Source: Ophioderma brevispina (taxonomy: Eukaryota > Echinodermata > Ophiuroidea > Amphilepidida > Ophiodermatidae). Taken from it: a DNA stretch of 64,000 bases. The stretch covers positions 62,001 to 126,000 of the forward strand of contig JAMKCH010035789.1 of the NCBI GenBank assembly GCA_023653785.1, given 5' to 3'. Every line of letters starts with the position of its first letter. Within the stretch, counting starts at the first letter, position 1. Shown piece by piece: positions 10,413 through 21,264 of this stretch. The notes under the pieces are model-generated. The model was not told the origin of the DNA. It saw nothing but the letters and a program-made list of their open reading frames with translations, and did not search any database. A program made the position numbers and the translations under genes.

Positions 10413-11689
10413 AATGGTGGCTTAAAAGAATTAAGATGACTGACAATTTACGTTAATTACAATTATGTACACTTTAAAATGTATTGTGAGCTTGATTACT
10501 AAGTTCGCAGGATCGTAAATAAGATTCCTAGTGTTATCCTTATTTGATACTATCTTACATGACATCGTTCCCAAATTAACTCCGGTGTTATTATTACCGA
10601 TCTTTCGGATCTTTTCCCCTATTCCCTGCTCAACACCATACAACAAAAATTAGACTACTCAACATAAACACTTGACAGAAAATGCATCAGCTCAAGCCCA
10701 ATAATCTAAAAGGCCTAAATAATGCTTTAATAATCCGTTGATTGACGTAGTCACTACGGACTAATTAAATCACTTCAAACTAAAGATAAAATTATATAAA
10801 ACACACAATTGCTTAACACCAAATATGAAAATAAATTTAAAATACAACCAAAATTACTTCATCACTTAACTTGTTTATTGCGTCTGAGTAAAACAACAGG
10901 TATTTGATTTTTAATTTTTTAGGTTTTTTCTTTTTTTAATATTTCATATTTTGAAAGACGTGTTTCCAGCAGCCGTTAATATTATCGGAGATCTTCCGAT
11001 ATTAATTTTCTAATTACAACATTCCCTTCGTTTGCGACACATAGAGATTTTGAGCCCACCCATTCGTCAGGTATTGTTTACTAGTCATTAACAATGCACT
11101 GTGCAAAAATATCAATTTTTCTTTTTGAAAATTTGGGGGCGCCTTTAAAGGGCAAATGTGCTGTTATTGTTTAAACACACATCTGTCCTATGGGCTAATT
11201 TACATACTTTGTTTCTACTATCCAAACGGCTGACCGATTTAACAAACTCAAAATTGTAAGTGATGTTTGGTGGTATTTTTTTACATGTGATGGGAGAAAA
11301 CATTCCACCTTTAAATAAAGCCTTGACCGCCATCGTCTGTGTGAAACTGTTGGACAGGGTAATTGCGCCTTGAGCTTGTCCATATACATGTGAACAATGG
11401 CAAGTGAGTACTCCCACTTCCGCGATGCCAATACATGTACGATTATACCTTTTCCGTGGTGTTCGATATCTTGAATCAGATACTTACACCGACTATTTTG
11501 AAGCAGAGGATTCCATTAAATTGGCTCAAATTTTCTACATCTACATGATTTTTTTCTGGACTGAGGAAAACTGGACATGATTATGGTCAAACTCCACCAT
11601 AATAGAGAGCAACTCTATGTAAGAGGGCAAACTGGACATATAGTGCTGTTAACTCGACATATAACGCGCTGCACACTCGACATGAGCAG
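10413..11689. other. Unique AT-rich DNA
   Basis: Minus-strand frames at 10431-10646 and 11145-11417 are open but unrecognised. An imperfect palindrome around GGAGATCTTCC lies at 10977-11008. A GGGGGCGC word near 11135-11145 resembles one end of the TTAA element at 28490-29038 and may be a decayed relic. Confidence 0.4.
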
Positions 11690-11835
11690 ACTCGAGTTTG
11701 CTCATGTTGAGAAAAAAATCATGTCGCGTTTGCTCATGTGAGAAAAAAATCATGTCGAGTTTGCTCATGTTGAAAAAAAAATCAGTCCAGTTTGCACTTT
11801 TGAAAAAAATCATGTCAGTTTTTAAACTCGGCATG
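11690..11835 (+). repeat. About 33-bp minisatellite, four diverged units
   Basis: The unit is roughly GTTTGCTCATGTTGA, then an A-run, then TCATGTCGA. It is seen four times (near 11696, 11726, 11758 and 11790) with decay toward the right. Related CTCGACAT or ACATGATT words extend to about 11970. The open minus-strand frame over it is a repeat artefact. Confidence 0.6.
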
Positions 11836-12049
11836 ATTTATTCTGGGACTATTATCTGGACATGATTTATGAAACTGGCACAGAGAGTTTCAAACTTGCT
11901 AGGCAGATGCTGTAAGAATCGCATATAGCGGGGGTAACTCGATATACAGCGCCTGAAACTCGACATGGCGAGGGAAAACCTCGCCATGATTTGATACGTG
12001 GAGCGTGCCAATGATGTGGCCATGTGACATCACCCGCCGGCAAGAAACC

Positions 12050-12240
12050 AAGAAGCGCTGTCCGGCGGTACGTGAGCACCGTATGAGGTTGTGCTTTTAA
12101 CTTCGCGCTCAATCAGTATAAATGCCCATTGATGGTTTTGTAACTGTAGGGTGATGTCCTTCGCACTTCGACACGTCAGTAGACCAGGTGCTAGTTGCGT
12201 TTGTAAACATTGATTGTCGCATCATCTATAAACACACCTG
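12050..12240 (+). repeat. Interspersed repeat, partner of 23285-23775
   Basis: Shared blocks include CGCGCTCAATCAGTATAA and GTCAGTAGACCAGGTGCTA in the same order. The partner copy is interrupted by a TA-flanked MITE (23348-23682) at the point where this copy is intact. That shows the insertion came after the repeat spread. Nature of the repeat unknown. Confidence 0.6.
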
Positions 12241-12766
12241 AATACCACAAAAGTTGATCAGCAGGGCAATGATTGACTACATTCAATCCCGTGATAAAAT
12301 AGACGCTATTTTATAGCATTAAAAAAATTTTGTTGTGTATACGATCAATGTTTTTCTACTGTCCACAAAGAGCGATTCAACTGTTTACACACATACCTAT
12401 CTTATAAATGGAACATTCCTGAAAAAGTTTATTGCTCATTACGAATATTCGGCCTGTCCCGATTCCTTGCCGATTGGTGGCCAAAAATCGCAGAAATTGA
12501 ATAGATTGGATGTGAAGAAAATGTTCAGCACGCACCTTCAAAATCTTGTTGGGTAATTAGTGATACCCACTTTTAAAAAAAAAAAAAAAAAAGTGCACAG
12601 ATTTTCTCCCGACACTAATACCTTCTCTAAATTTAATTAAAAACCGATGGTCTACGCTATTGATGACTAGTAGCTATACTCTTTGCTACTAATCCCTGTA
12701 AACTACACCTCTACAATGTCTGTTGAAAACTGAGATTAAAGACTAATTCCTTTGTATCTGTTTCAG

Positions 12767-12833
12767 TATTTTGGGCTCATAGATACTGTAGGCAAATTGT
12801 GGTGGGGTTCTGTTACTTCGTGAGTTTGTCTTG
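12767..12833 (+). CDS. Candidate 67-nt exon
   Basis: A good acceptor (CCTTTGTATCTGTTTCAG) precedes and a consensus donor (CTTG then GTGAGT) follows. One frame is open throughout and reads FWAHRYCRQIVVGFCY and onward. The stretch is short, the product is not recognised and no neighbouring plus-strand exon was found. It could be a non-coding exon or chance. Confidence 0.2.
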
Positions 12834-13144
12834 GTGAGTACCACTAGTTGATTCGGTTAAGTTAACTGGTCAGCACGGAACTCACGGACATGAAGAACAT
12901 GCTGCAGGAAATTATATACGGCTGCAAAACATCCGGTGGGTCTAAAGATAACAAATATTGACTGTGAAAATTCTGCTACATATTAATGTTTACATATTGT
13001 TTGTTTCATACAAACCAGTTTGACAGCCAACATACGAGCCCTTCATGTTCCGTACTTTTAGTGGTTTGTCAGCGATTTTTATTAATCCACAATGCTCAAT
13101 CTCACTGTATCATGATATAAACAAATCTACGTTTATTATATTTG
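12834..13144. other. Unique AT-rich DNA
   Basis: No gene or repeat was recognised. Confidence 0.4.
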
Positions 13145-13690
13145 GATACACAACCCAAAAAAGTAACGCAGCATGTGCTTAATACCCCCATAAGTTACAA
13201 AACCATTGGTCTATGCACAAAAACATAAATCATATCAATAGTCCTGTATTGTTCTGGCAAATTTTGACACCTTTCGTGCTCCATTGTGATCATATCACGA
13301 ACACAATGTCCATGTACGAAACAGTGTCCACATAATTTCCAAAGAACTTGCAAACTGAAGACAATTATTTCAAGTTACAATACACAACGCATGCATCAGG
13401 CCAATGCATTAAGTGACATCACATCACGGGAAGAATGCTGTCTTTCACTGATGTCAATCAATATGGCTCTACCTTTATTGCAACTTTTAAAAAGGGAGAA
13501 TCATTCTTAGAATGGGTATTGTGTTGGTAATATTAATCGCAATGAGGCAAGCAGAGTATCAAAATTTACGGAAGAAACCACGACCCTATTGCTATAATTT
13601 TATTTTACGTGCAAAGACCAATGGTTTTGTAACCTAGGGTGGTATTTAGAATTACATGGCTGTCGTACTTTTTGGGGGCTTTAGTACACA
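13145..13690. mobile_element. About 550-bp inverted-repeat element
   Basis: The left arm carries GTTACAAAACCATTGGTCT followed by GCAC, and the right arm carries the complement (AGACCAATGGTTTTGTAAC). Flanking parts of the arms also match loosely back to CCCAAAAAAGTA and its counterpart at about 13667-13678. The internal frame 13286-13510 is not protein-like. A relic of the same arm (GGTTTTGTAACTGTAGGGTG) is at 12134. Confidence 0.5.
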
Positions 13691-13906
13691 GCATGAACTA
13701 AGTGGCCAGCTGAAATTGCTATGACATTTCAGTCTACTCGTTGAACGACCAGACATTGATGCCTCATCTTTGAATCGCTGATAGCGATTGACGCTGTGGA
13801 TCATGCGTCAACAACTGATCTGGCACAAGAATCAGAGGCGATAATTGCTAGCAGCTACTCGAAGTATGATGTGGCCTTAATACTTGAAATTAAAGAAGTA
13901 ACATAT

Positions 13907-14337
13907 TCATAGTGAATAAAAAAAAATTGTGTATGAAAATACAAAATTTAAAACTGACCTGTACTCAACTGTGACACAATTGCTTTTTTTCATGAGCTGC
14001 ATATTTTCGACTTCCTATTCTGAAAAAATGAAGGAATTTGGTGAAGAAATGAGGTAGATATGACAGATTTTCGCGGCGGATCAATTTTTACCCCATTCCA
14101 ATGGGATTTACACAGTAAAGCTAGGTTTTCAGTTCATTCTTGAATGTGGTGACAAATCTTTCTGGATCAGCCGGGCAAATCTTCATATCTACCTCATTTC
14201 TTTACTAAATTACGTCATGTTTTCAGCACAGAAAGTCCAAAATATGCAGGTCATGAAAACATCAACTGCGTCACAGTTGAGTAAACCGGTCAGGGTCAAA
14301 TTTTGTGCTTTTTCATGCACTTTTTTATTCACCCTGT
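13907..14337. mobile_element. 430-bp MITE with long inverted arms
   Basis: The left arm runs through TACTCAACTGTGACACA, CTGCATATTTTCGACTT and GAAATGAGGTAGATATGA. The right arm has the complements in reverse order, ending TTTTATTCACCCTG. Arms are about 180 bp with mismatches and small indels. There is no coding capacity. Confidence 0.65.
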
Positions 14338-14733
14338 TTTTTTGATAGTATGAAAACAGTCCACCTCATACAGCTGCTAACTGCAGCATGAGATAGTCGA
14401 ACAGGCTTTCATTACTTAATTTCTTAAGTTTCACACTCTGAATGACCAAATGCAAAAGTTTTAAGGTTTTATTTTCTTTAGGTATCAAAAATACATAATA
14501 TAAATATCAATGCACAAAGATGTAAACACGTAAAATTGTGTTGGTACATATCACCTCAGAAAATATCCTCAATTATTATTTATATCAGGCCTTCCTCCGA
14601 GTAGTGCAAAGAAATATGTATCGCATCCGGGCATTTTTAGCGAGGACGACATTATTGACCGACTGGTAGCCTGCTGGACTAAACACTGTCAACGCAAAGA
14701 TATGGTTGAGTCAGCCTGAATTGAAATAATAAG
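14338..14733. other. Unique DNA, no gene seen
   Basis: AT-rich sequence between two inverted-repeat elements. Nothing recognised. Confidence 0.4.
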
Positions 14734-14880
14734 ATAATATTGAATGGCTTTTTTTCATATGATACAAGAATATATTTGCCAATCGCTAGAAAAATATTGT
14801 ACTCGTCTTCGACTCGTACAATATTTTTAGCTCGTGCAATATTTCTTGTATCATACTCAACAGCCATTCAATATTATATA
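14734..14880. mobile_element. 145-bp hairpin MITE
   Basis: The two halves (14734-14805 and 14810-14880) are near-complements: ATAATATTGAATGGCT at the left tip matches AGCCATTCAATATTAT-type sequence at the right. The core AAAAATATTGTAC pairs with GTACAATATTTTT around a loop of about 13 bases. A transcript would form one long stem. Confidence 0.7.
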
Positions 14881-14933
14881 AATATCATCTTTAATTTCTG
14901 CCATCGACTTTAAACCCTGCTGTCATCCAATTA

Positions 14934-15215
14934 TTGCCTTTTGTGGATCATATATATAAAATCTTGTTGTCGTCTGCATTTTCTTTCCTGATTTTTGAGT
15001 CGGAAATGGGTCCACCTGCTGCACCAGCAGTGGAACTTAGAGGTCGTAACGGCGGAAAACCAAACCTGCTAAAGATGGGGAGTCTGGGGAAACTGAAATC
15101 CGTAGCTGAAAATTATTATAAAGCCGGAAAGAAAATTGTTTTCTGTCGCGGTAAGTTGTACACTGACAACAAATTGTACAAAGAAAATGAAAGTGTAAGT
15201 GAACCCAGATTTTAA
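14934..15215 (+). pseudogene. Possible LINE ORF1-like C-terminal fragment
   Basis: The 3' two thirds of a 93-codon frame read GRNGGKPNLLKMGSLGKLKS and then YYKAGKKIVFCRGKLYTDNK. The pattern of a basic helix, GKK, then a GKLYxDxKLY strand resembles the C-terminal domain of ORF1-type proteins of invertebrate non-LTR retrotransposons. That is family knowledge plus inference. It stops at 15213. A LINE endonuclease fragment lies about 300 bp away on the opposite strand, so the two need not belong together. Confidence 0.3.
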
Positions 15216-15529
15216 ACTTGATTCAGTTTAGGACAACTATTTTGAGATGGAGAAGGCATAGTAATACAGTGTTTTGCATTAAGCCGACATGACATTCTTT
15301 TTCTTTCTAAAAGTTAATCAATTGAATTGATATCAATAAAAGCATTAAAATGTCTGATTTGTGCTGGTACTAAAATTCATAACGGATTAATGCCATCCCA
15401 AGCCTGCGGATTCTCATCTTTATCTGTCTTCTTTTTCTACTGGAATTACTACGGTGTGCATCGTAAGCCTACTGGAAACCGGCTACTAAGTGTGCTTTTG
15501 CAACTTTCCATTGTTGACAACTACATGTA

Positions 15530-16225
15530 CTGAGGCGATGGATTTTGCAGAGATAGAACACTGCCTAACTGGAGAGCTAAGGCCGGTGAGCTTGTGATGG
15601 TGTTCAAGGCCTTACGGCAAGAGTGAGTAAAGTTAATATTGGATATCTCCTCCTCCCACCTGGTGCGTCTCTTTTGGCCAACCAATCCGTATCTAGTTTG
15701 CCTTTTTTCTTTCTGTCGCTTGGTGGAACATAGAGCAGAAGTCAGAGTATGCGGCGTTATGTTAGATGAAGCCGGGTCTGGCAGCTTGGATGACAGTTGA
15801 CGGGTGAGTTGTTTGAATTTGGGCCAGTTGACTTTCCTGAAATTCCATCTCTTTTTGTAGAGGTTAGAAATCGTGACCTTGATGTCACTGGTCACTGCTG
15901 AAGTGAGTTCTAATGTTTCAAATGTTATCCAGTGGATGGGCGAATTCACTGAAGATTGCAGGATTGATCTCATTTGTTTGCCTTGCTCCACATAGGAAGC
16001 GATGTCATGCTTGTTCTACGGAGCAAAGCAAATAAGGTATAAACCTTCGATTTTGCAGTTTTTTTTCAGCTTCACAGAGAGTTTCTTGGAGGAGGAGGAT
16101 ATTCACTCCGATCTCCCTGGAGAGTTGTAGGAGGATGTCACACTGAGCATGGGTGAGACCTCAACGTTCGGCTGCAGGATACAGACATTGGTGCTTGCCA
16201 TAAGGAAAGTTCCTCTGAGAGTAGC
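15530..16225 (-). mobile_element. 5'-part LINE fragment: endonuclease and linker
   Basis: Reading the minus strand from 16225, one frame gives QPNVEGLTHAQCDILLQLSR and then VNILLLQETLCEAEK. The LLLQET motif marks the N-terminal part of an APE-type endonuclease of a non-LTR retrotransposon. It then jumps, by deletion and frame changes, to a linker frame (15991-15521) with WNFRKVNWPKFKQLTRQL and SRKALNTI-type motifs that normally precede the reverse transcriptase. The catalytic core of the endonuclease and all of the RT are missing. The relation to the LINEs at 29.1 and 33.4 kb is unknown because the domains do not overlap much. Confidence 0.6.
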
Positions 16226-16688
16226 TCAGCCACCTAAAGTTGAGGGTGGGTCTTTAAAAAACGTTCACTAGAGTGTTTTAAACACGAAATTCGTTGGAAT
16301 TTAATTGTTGAATCGGTTGGCCACAACAGATGATGTCAGGGCCGCCGCCCCTCAAGCACCCAATTTTGTCTACAAGGAAAGCAGCTAAATGTTCTTAGTA
16401 TGCAACTGGTTTTTGTTTTGTGGATTACAATAATAGAAACCAGCTACATGGTTATGAACTGGGAATTTAGAATGTAACTTAACTAGGCCTTAGCAACTAA
16501 ACTAGCAAGGTTTCGTTCATATCGGCTCTGAATGTTATGAGTAGCAGCTTGTGCTATCCTACAAAATAACCCACTTTGGCTGCGAAAGCGTCAGTATAGA
16601 AAAGCAGATAGGCCTATGGCAAAATGTTGACTTTTTTGTAGAAAAGGCAAACATCTAGACAACCATTAATATTTCATAAGCCGGATTT
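16226..16688. other. Unique DNA, no gene seen
   Basis: Nothing recognised between the LINE fragment and the tandem repeat. Confidence 0.4.
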
Positions 16689-17490
16689 GCAATCCGTCCA
16701 ATGATCACTCAAAACTACACTCAAAAGAAGCACGCCCCTGCGGGTTCGGAGTTTAGAATAGTCCCGCTGTATCCCTGCATGTCGTAAAAGGCGACTAAAA
16801 GGGACCTCTGCGGGTTCGGGTTTAGAATAGTCCCGCTGTATCCCTGCATGTCGTAAAAGGCGACTAAAAGGGACCCTGCGGTTTCGGGGAGAATAGGCCC
16901 GCTCGTAGTTGTAAGGGATTTGTATTGATAAAATTTGTAGTTCAAGAGAGTAATAATATAAGGTGTTCCATTGTACTATTGTATTTAGATGTTCTATACA
17001 TTGCAATCCGTCCAATGATCACTCAAAACCACACTCAAAAGAAGCACGCCCCTGCGGGTTCGGAGTTTAGAATAGTCCCGCTGTATCCCTGCATGTCGTA
17101 AAAGGCGACTAAACGGGACCCCTGCGGTTTCGGGGAGGATAGGCCCGCTCGTAGTTGTAAGGGATTTGTATTGATAAAATTTGTAGTTCAAGATAGTAAT
17201 AATATAAGGTGTTCCATTGTACTATTGTATTTAGATGTTCTATACATTGCAATCCGTCCAATGATCACTCAAAACCACACTCAAAAGAAGCACGCCCCTG
17301 CGGGTTCGGAGTTTAGAATAGTCCCGCTGTATCCCTGCATGTCGTAAAAGGCGACTAAACGGGACCCACTGCGGGTTCGGTGAGGAGAGGCCCGCCGCGT
17401 AGTTGGAGGGCTTTGTATTGAAAAATTTTGTAGTTCAAGATGTAATAATATAAGGTGTTCCATTGTACTATTGTATTTAGATGTTCTTTA
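16689..17490 (+). repeat. Three-unit tandem repeat, 246-bp period, with a hairpin motif
   Basis: Units start GCAATCCGTCCAATGATCAC at 16689, 17003 and 17249. The first unit is longer (314 bp) because a 68-bp segment is itself duplicated. Four copies of a hairpin block (16772-16804, 16841-16873, 17086-17118, 17332-17364) pair TCCCT with AGGGA or GGGA outside and GTCG with CGAC inside. Between copies lies a TTGTAGTTCAAGA-type AT tail. Units are very similar, so the expansion looks recent. The alternating GC-rich head and AT tail resemble a short retroposon repeated in tandem; that is inference. Confidence 0.8.
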
Positions 17491-17679
17491 AAGTGTTACA
17501 ATTGTAATGTGATTGACTGTTTTTTAAGATCTTAAAATCTGTACAGTTTGGGTCTAGATGCTCAGTAAAAATTAACTAATTTAAATTTTTTCAATATACA
17601 TATATGAGACATCTATTAACCTGTCGTTGCCTTAATTTTCAATATTGTATTGATTTATCCTGTTCTTTTTAAAGGGATC

Positions 17680-17990
17680 TCGTGTTTTGGCGTGTTCTTA
17701 TGTGATGTTGATTATCAAGTATTTGAAGTTTAAATTTTTGCTTGATACATGGATGGGTGATGAACTTTGTCATCAGTGTATGATGTGTATAATTATAATT
17801 ATGAATTTATCAGTATATATTTTTGAAGCTGTTTTTGAAACTGCCGTGTTTTTTTGTGTATTGTTGCAATCATTGGTTTATTCTTATTTGGTCATACAGG
17901 ATGGGTGATGATCTGGTTCATCAGTGTATGTGTATTTTTTATAATTGTTGTAATTTGAATTTATTGAAAATGTGAAGTTTTTATATTGCG
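17680..17990 (+). repeat. Two diverged AT-rich units with GGATGGGTGATGA
   Basis: GGATGGGTGATGAACTTTGTC at 17751 and GGATGGGTGATGATCTGGTTC at 17900 are each followed by CATCAGTGTATG and a T-rich tail with AATTTAT. This is a two-copy direct repeat of about 150 bp. The plus-strand frame over it is not protein-like. Confidence 0.5.
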
Positions 17991-17999
17991 TCGTATATT

Positions 18000-20394
18000 G
18001 ATAAATAATTTAATATTTTTATCTTAAGAAACCAATTGCTGTGGAGTTGTCGTTTTAAATGTTAATACTCGCTCACTCACTCATCACTCAAAAACAAGAA
18101 CGGACCGATGAAGGAACTAAATAACAAATATTGGAAAATTGTAAAATACGACAAATAAACTACTACTGCGCAGAGCCAATGTGATGGATATATGGCGTTG
18201 ACTGCGCTAATATGACACCGATTAACAGTAACACAAAGACATTACTATGTAGACTTGGCCAGCTGTAAAAAGAATCAAAACGATAGAGAGTTAAAGCCCA
18301 TATATTTTATAAACACGTTAAAAGATCGGTTGAATGAATTTTGCAAATTTACCTGATCGCAAAAATATTCTAAGAAAGCTACTACAATGTTAAAGACGCT
18401 ATCGTCCTACGGTGATTTTTTTCATTCTTTAAACATGTTTATGATGTTACCTTTGTTGTCATGACGGATTGTTAGGTTGCCTCCAAATATATTAACCACT
18501 TTTGAATATAACAGCGATATAAAAATGAATCTCATAACAAACAGGTTATTGCACTAAATATTCATTTAAAAAGGCAAAGTCTTGAATATGCATAAAACTA
18601 TTCAGAAACAGCGCCATCACCATTACCACAATCTGAGAAAAAGGGGAAAAACGGCGGCTTCGGCTTTTAGTTTGGTCTAGGAAAATTTCATTCTTAAATT
18701 GATATATTTTCCATCGTGCAGCTGTCAAACGAGTGGAATAGCCAAATACGGTTGTACTATTTTCAGCTGCAGAAATTAATAAATACTAAGGCTCAAATGG
18801 CTAATGCCCATGATATACTTCCAGTTAAGCATGCTACGCAGAGAAATCGCTCGCTGCGACTGGAAGTATATCATGGGCTGTAATTTGAAAAAACGCAGGG
18901 TACTTACTATTAAATTCCAAGGTTACGACGCTGATCTTGTAGAGTTTTAGATACTGAATAAGACAAAACACACAGGGTTGAACGATGCAACACGTTATGC
19001 TGACAAAGAGGAAGAAAGTTATGGAGCGGTCCTCCGAGAGAAATATGGGTATGGCGTTAATATAACGCAAAATGCCACAAGTGATAATGCCTTCATTCAA
19101 GACAAAAACAGAGTGAAAGAATTTTGAATAATAACACGGCATACTGTCACACTGCAAAACTATTGCAACATGCAGAAAAATATTTATAAATCAAATGGAC
19201 GTCAAATTGTACCAGGGGAATGACTATACATTACGTAATTAATGCCCAAATTTGTGTTTTTGCGAACAGATTGTTATGCCCCGGAATCCAAGAGTGCGAA
19301 AGAAAAAAAAACGTTTGAATAGATTGGTCATTGTCATGAATATTTAAAAGATTACAATATCTGGCTAACAACAACCTGGCCATTGTACCCCAGAAGGAAT
19401 GCAGGACACAGAAGAAACGCCAAACCTGGCTTCAAGAGACGTCAACTGTATGGTTGTTAGGATGTACGTTATGTTAACAGGAGAACATCGACGTGGTTGC
19501 ATGGACCGGAAATGGCAGTGGTCTTCCGCATTGCAATTTGAATAATTCGCGTGGTTTGCGCAAATCATGTCAAGATATGCATTCATATTCCTTGAAAACA
19601 GAATGTCAATGGTGTGATCAAAAAGTTGCCCTTTTTCAAGTTATCACGAAATCTCTTTCTTGCCATAAATTTCCTGAGTCAAACGCCGAATGGAACCTGA
19701 TTTCCATTTCCCATTTCAGCATTTAACGGTTTTTACGCCTATGTTTGCATTACTTCTGGAGTACAATCGGCAAGTTTCCGTTAGCCATCTCTTTTGATTA
19801 GACTGCCATGACAGTCTAATGAAACGTTTTCCGCGCTCTGGGATTCTGGGGAATAACATCTGCTTGAAAAAACACATTTTGGCACCCATTAACGTAATCA
19901 TTGTAATCGACGTTGCCCACTGAGGGGTAGATGTTTCCTCTATAGAAGTTCCAAGTATGGAAATGAAGTATTGCAATTGATTCTGCCATGCGCTACTGCA
20001 GAAACATATACTGCGCATGACGGAATCAACTACAATACCTCATTTGTGTACTTGGGACTTCTATATGAAACGTCTGCCCACTATTTTTTATGTTATGCAT
20101 TTTGTCAAAACTATAATGAATGTTTTCAAGGACCTTTTTATCGCGCATACGGTTGCAAGTTGCGCCACATTCAAATAAAATGGTCAAACCGTGGCTCAAT
20201 ATTTACCATATGCAACTCATGACATGAGTTGCACTTTTTTGGGGACACCATATATATTGCAATAATTATACACACCGCGAACAGAAAAAAGTATGTCTCT
20301 TTATATAGAAAATCTGATGTACGTGAAATTCCACAGTTAATACCTGTTTCAGCGGCATTCGCTTCGTACAATGCTTCACAAATAACCAGGGAGG
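18000..20394. other. Unique DNA with two short hairpins
   Basis: No gene was recognised in 2.4 kb. Frames at 19365-19586, 19716-20018 and 19971-20222 overlap on opposite strands and show no domain. Hairpins lie at 18806-18878 and 19797-19820 (ATTAGACTG and CAGTCTAAT around a 6-base loop). Confidence 0.4.
18806..18878. other. Perfect 20-bp-arm hairpin
   Basis: GCCCATGATATACTTCCAGT (18806-18825) is followed by its exact complement ACTGGAAGTATATCATGGGC (18859-18878), with a 33-base loop that has a short internal match (GCAGAG..CGCTGC-like). It could be a tiny MITE or a structured transcript. Confidence 0.75.
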
Positions 20395-20560
20395 GGTAGG
20401 GAGGGGAGGTTCCTGGATTTTGATTTGGTACCCAATAAAATCTTCTAGTCCCGCTAGGTTATCAAATTCAGTTAAGATTGTGACTGGTTTAATGATAAAA
20501 ATAGGAAAATGAACCTAAACATGTTAGCAAAACGACTCTGAGAGTATAATTGTATCAGTT
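20395..20560 (+). repeat. Partial relative of the 21.3/50.1-kb foldback
   Basis: The order TTCCTGGATTTTGATTTGG, then CTAGTCCCGCTAGG, then CAAATTCAGTTAAGATTGTG, AATAGGAAAATGAACCTAAAC parallels 21572-21720 and 50175-50360. It is only the inner left part of the element, and it is broken by the small MITE that follows at 20563. Confidence 0.5.
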
Positions 20561-20562
20561 TC

Positions 20563-20940
20563 GTGTCGCCTGCCTTAAGGCAGGAAGACAAATAGGGATC
20601 ACTTTGTCTACTGTTGTTGTAGGCTGTTGATTATGTTGTTGGCTGTTGTGAAAAAAAAGGGTTAACATTTGCCTGTAATATCCGAATACTTCGATGGATT
20701 TAAAGCAAACTTGAGTCATAGGTGCAACATGGGATCCCTCATTTGTTGATTAGGTCAAAGTTCAGATGCCAAGGTCACATGTGAGGTCAAGTTGTAAGAC
20801 CTGAATTGAAAAGTTGAAGTTCAATTGGAACTAAACTTGGTTTATGGATATTATACGTAAACCCTCATTAATGAGGTCAAAGTTCACATGTCAAAGTCAT
20901 GTGAGGCTTATCATTCACAAACCGCGACGGCAGGCGACAC
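20563..20940. mobile_element. 378-bp MITE with 12-bp GTGTCGCCTGCC termini
   Basis: GTGTCGCCTGCC (20563-20574) and GGCAGGCGACAC (20929-20940) are exact inverted repeats. The interior contains several AGGTCA half-sites, including two AGGTCAAAGTTCA (20752-20764 and 20874-20886). No coding capacity is present. Confidence 0.6.
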
Positions 20941-21158
20941 TCGCGGTCCGAGGACCGTGATGTATTTATCCTACATAGGCCACTACTGGTTCTTTTAGAG
21001 GTAGTGGTTATATTCACATATTGAAAATCGTTATCTCCAGGAGTATAATTTTATTGCAAAATTGTCCCATTAGGAGTATATTTTCATTTCAACCGAATCC
21101 TCGTATATTATCACCAAAACTGACTGATGTAGAGGTATGTTTTCACGGAAGATTGGTC

Positions 21159-21231
21159 CGCGTACACACACATACACACACACACACGCCACCCCCACAC
21201 GCACACACACACAGACACACACACAATACAT
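21159..21231. repeat. Interrupted (CA)n microsatellite
   Basis: ACACAC runs with interruptions (CATACAC, GCCACCCCCACACGC, CAGACAC). The open frames in this stretch are low-complexity artefacts. Confidence 0.9.
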
Positions 21232-21264
21232 GGTGTTAAAAAAATCCCGTGCAAACAAAAAACT

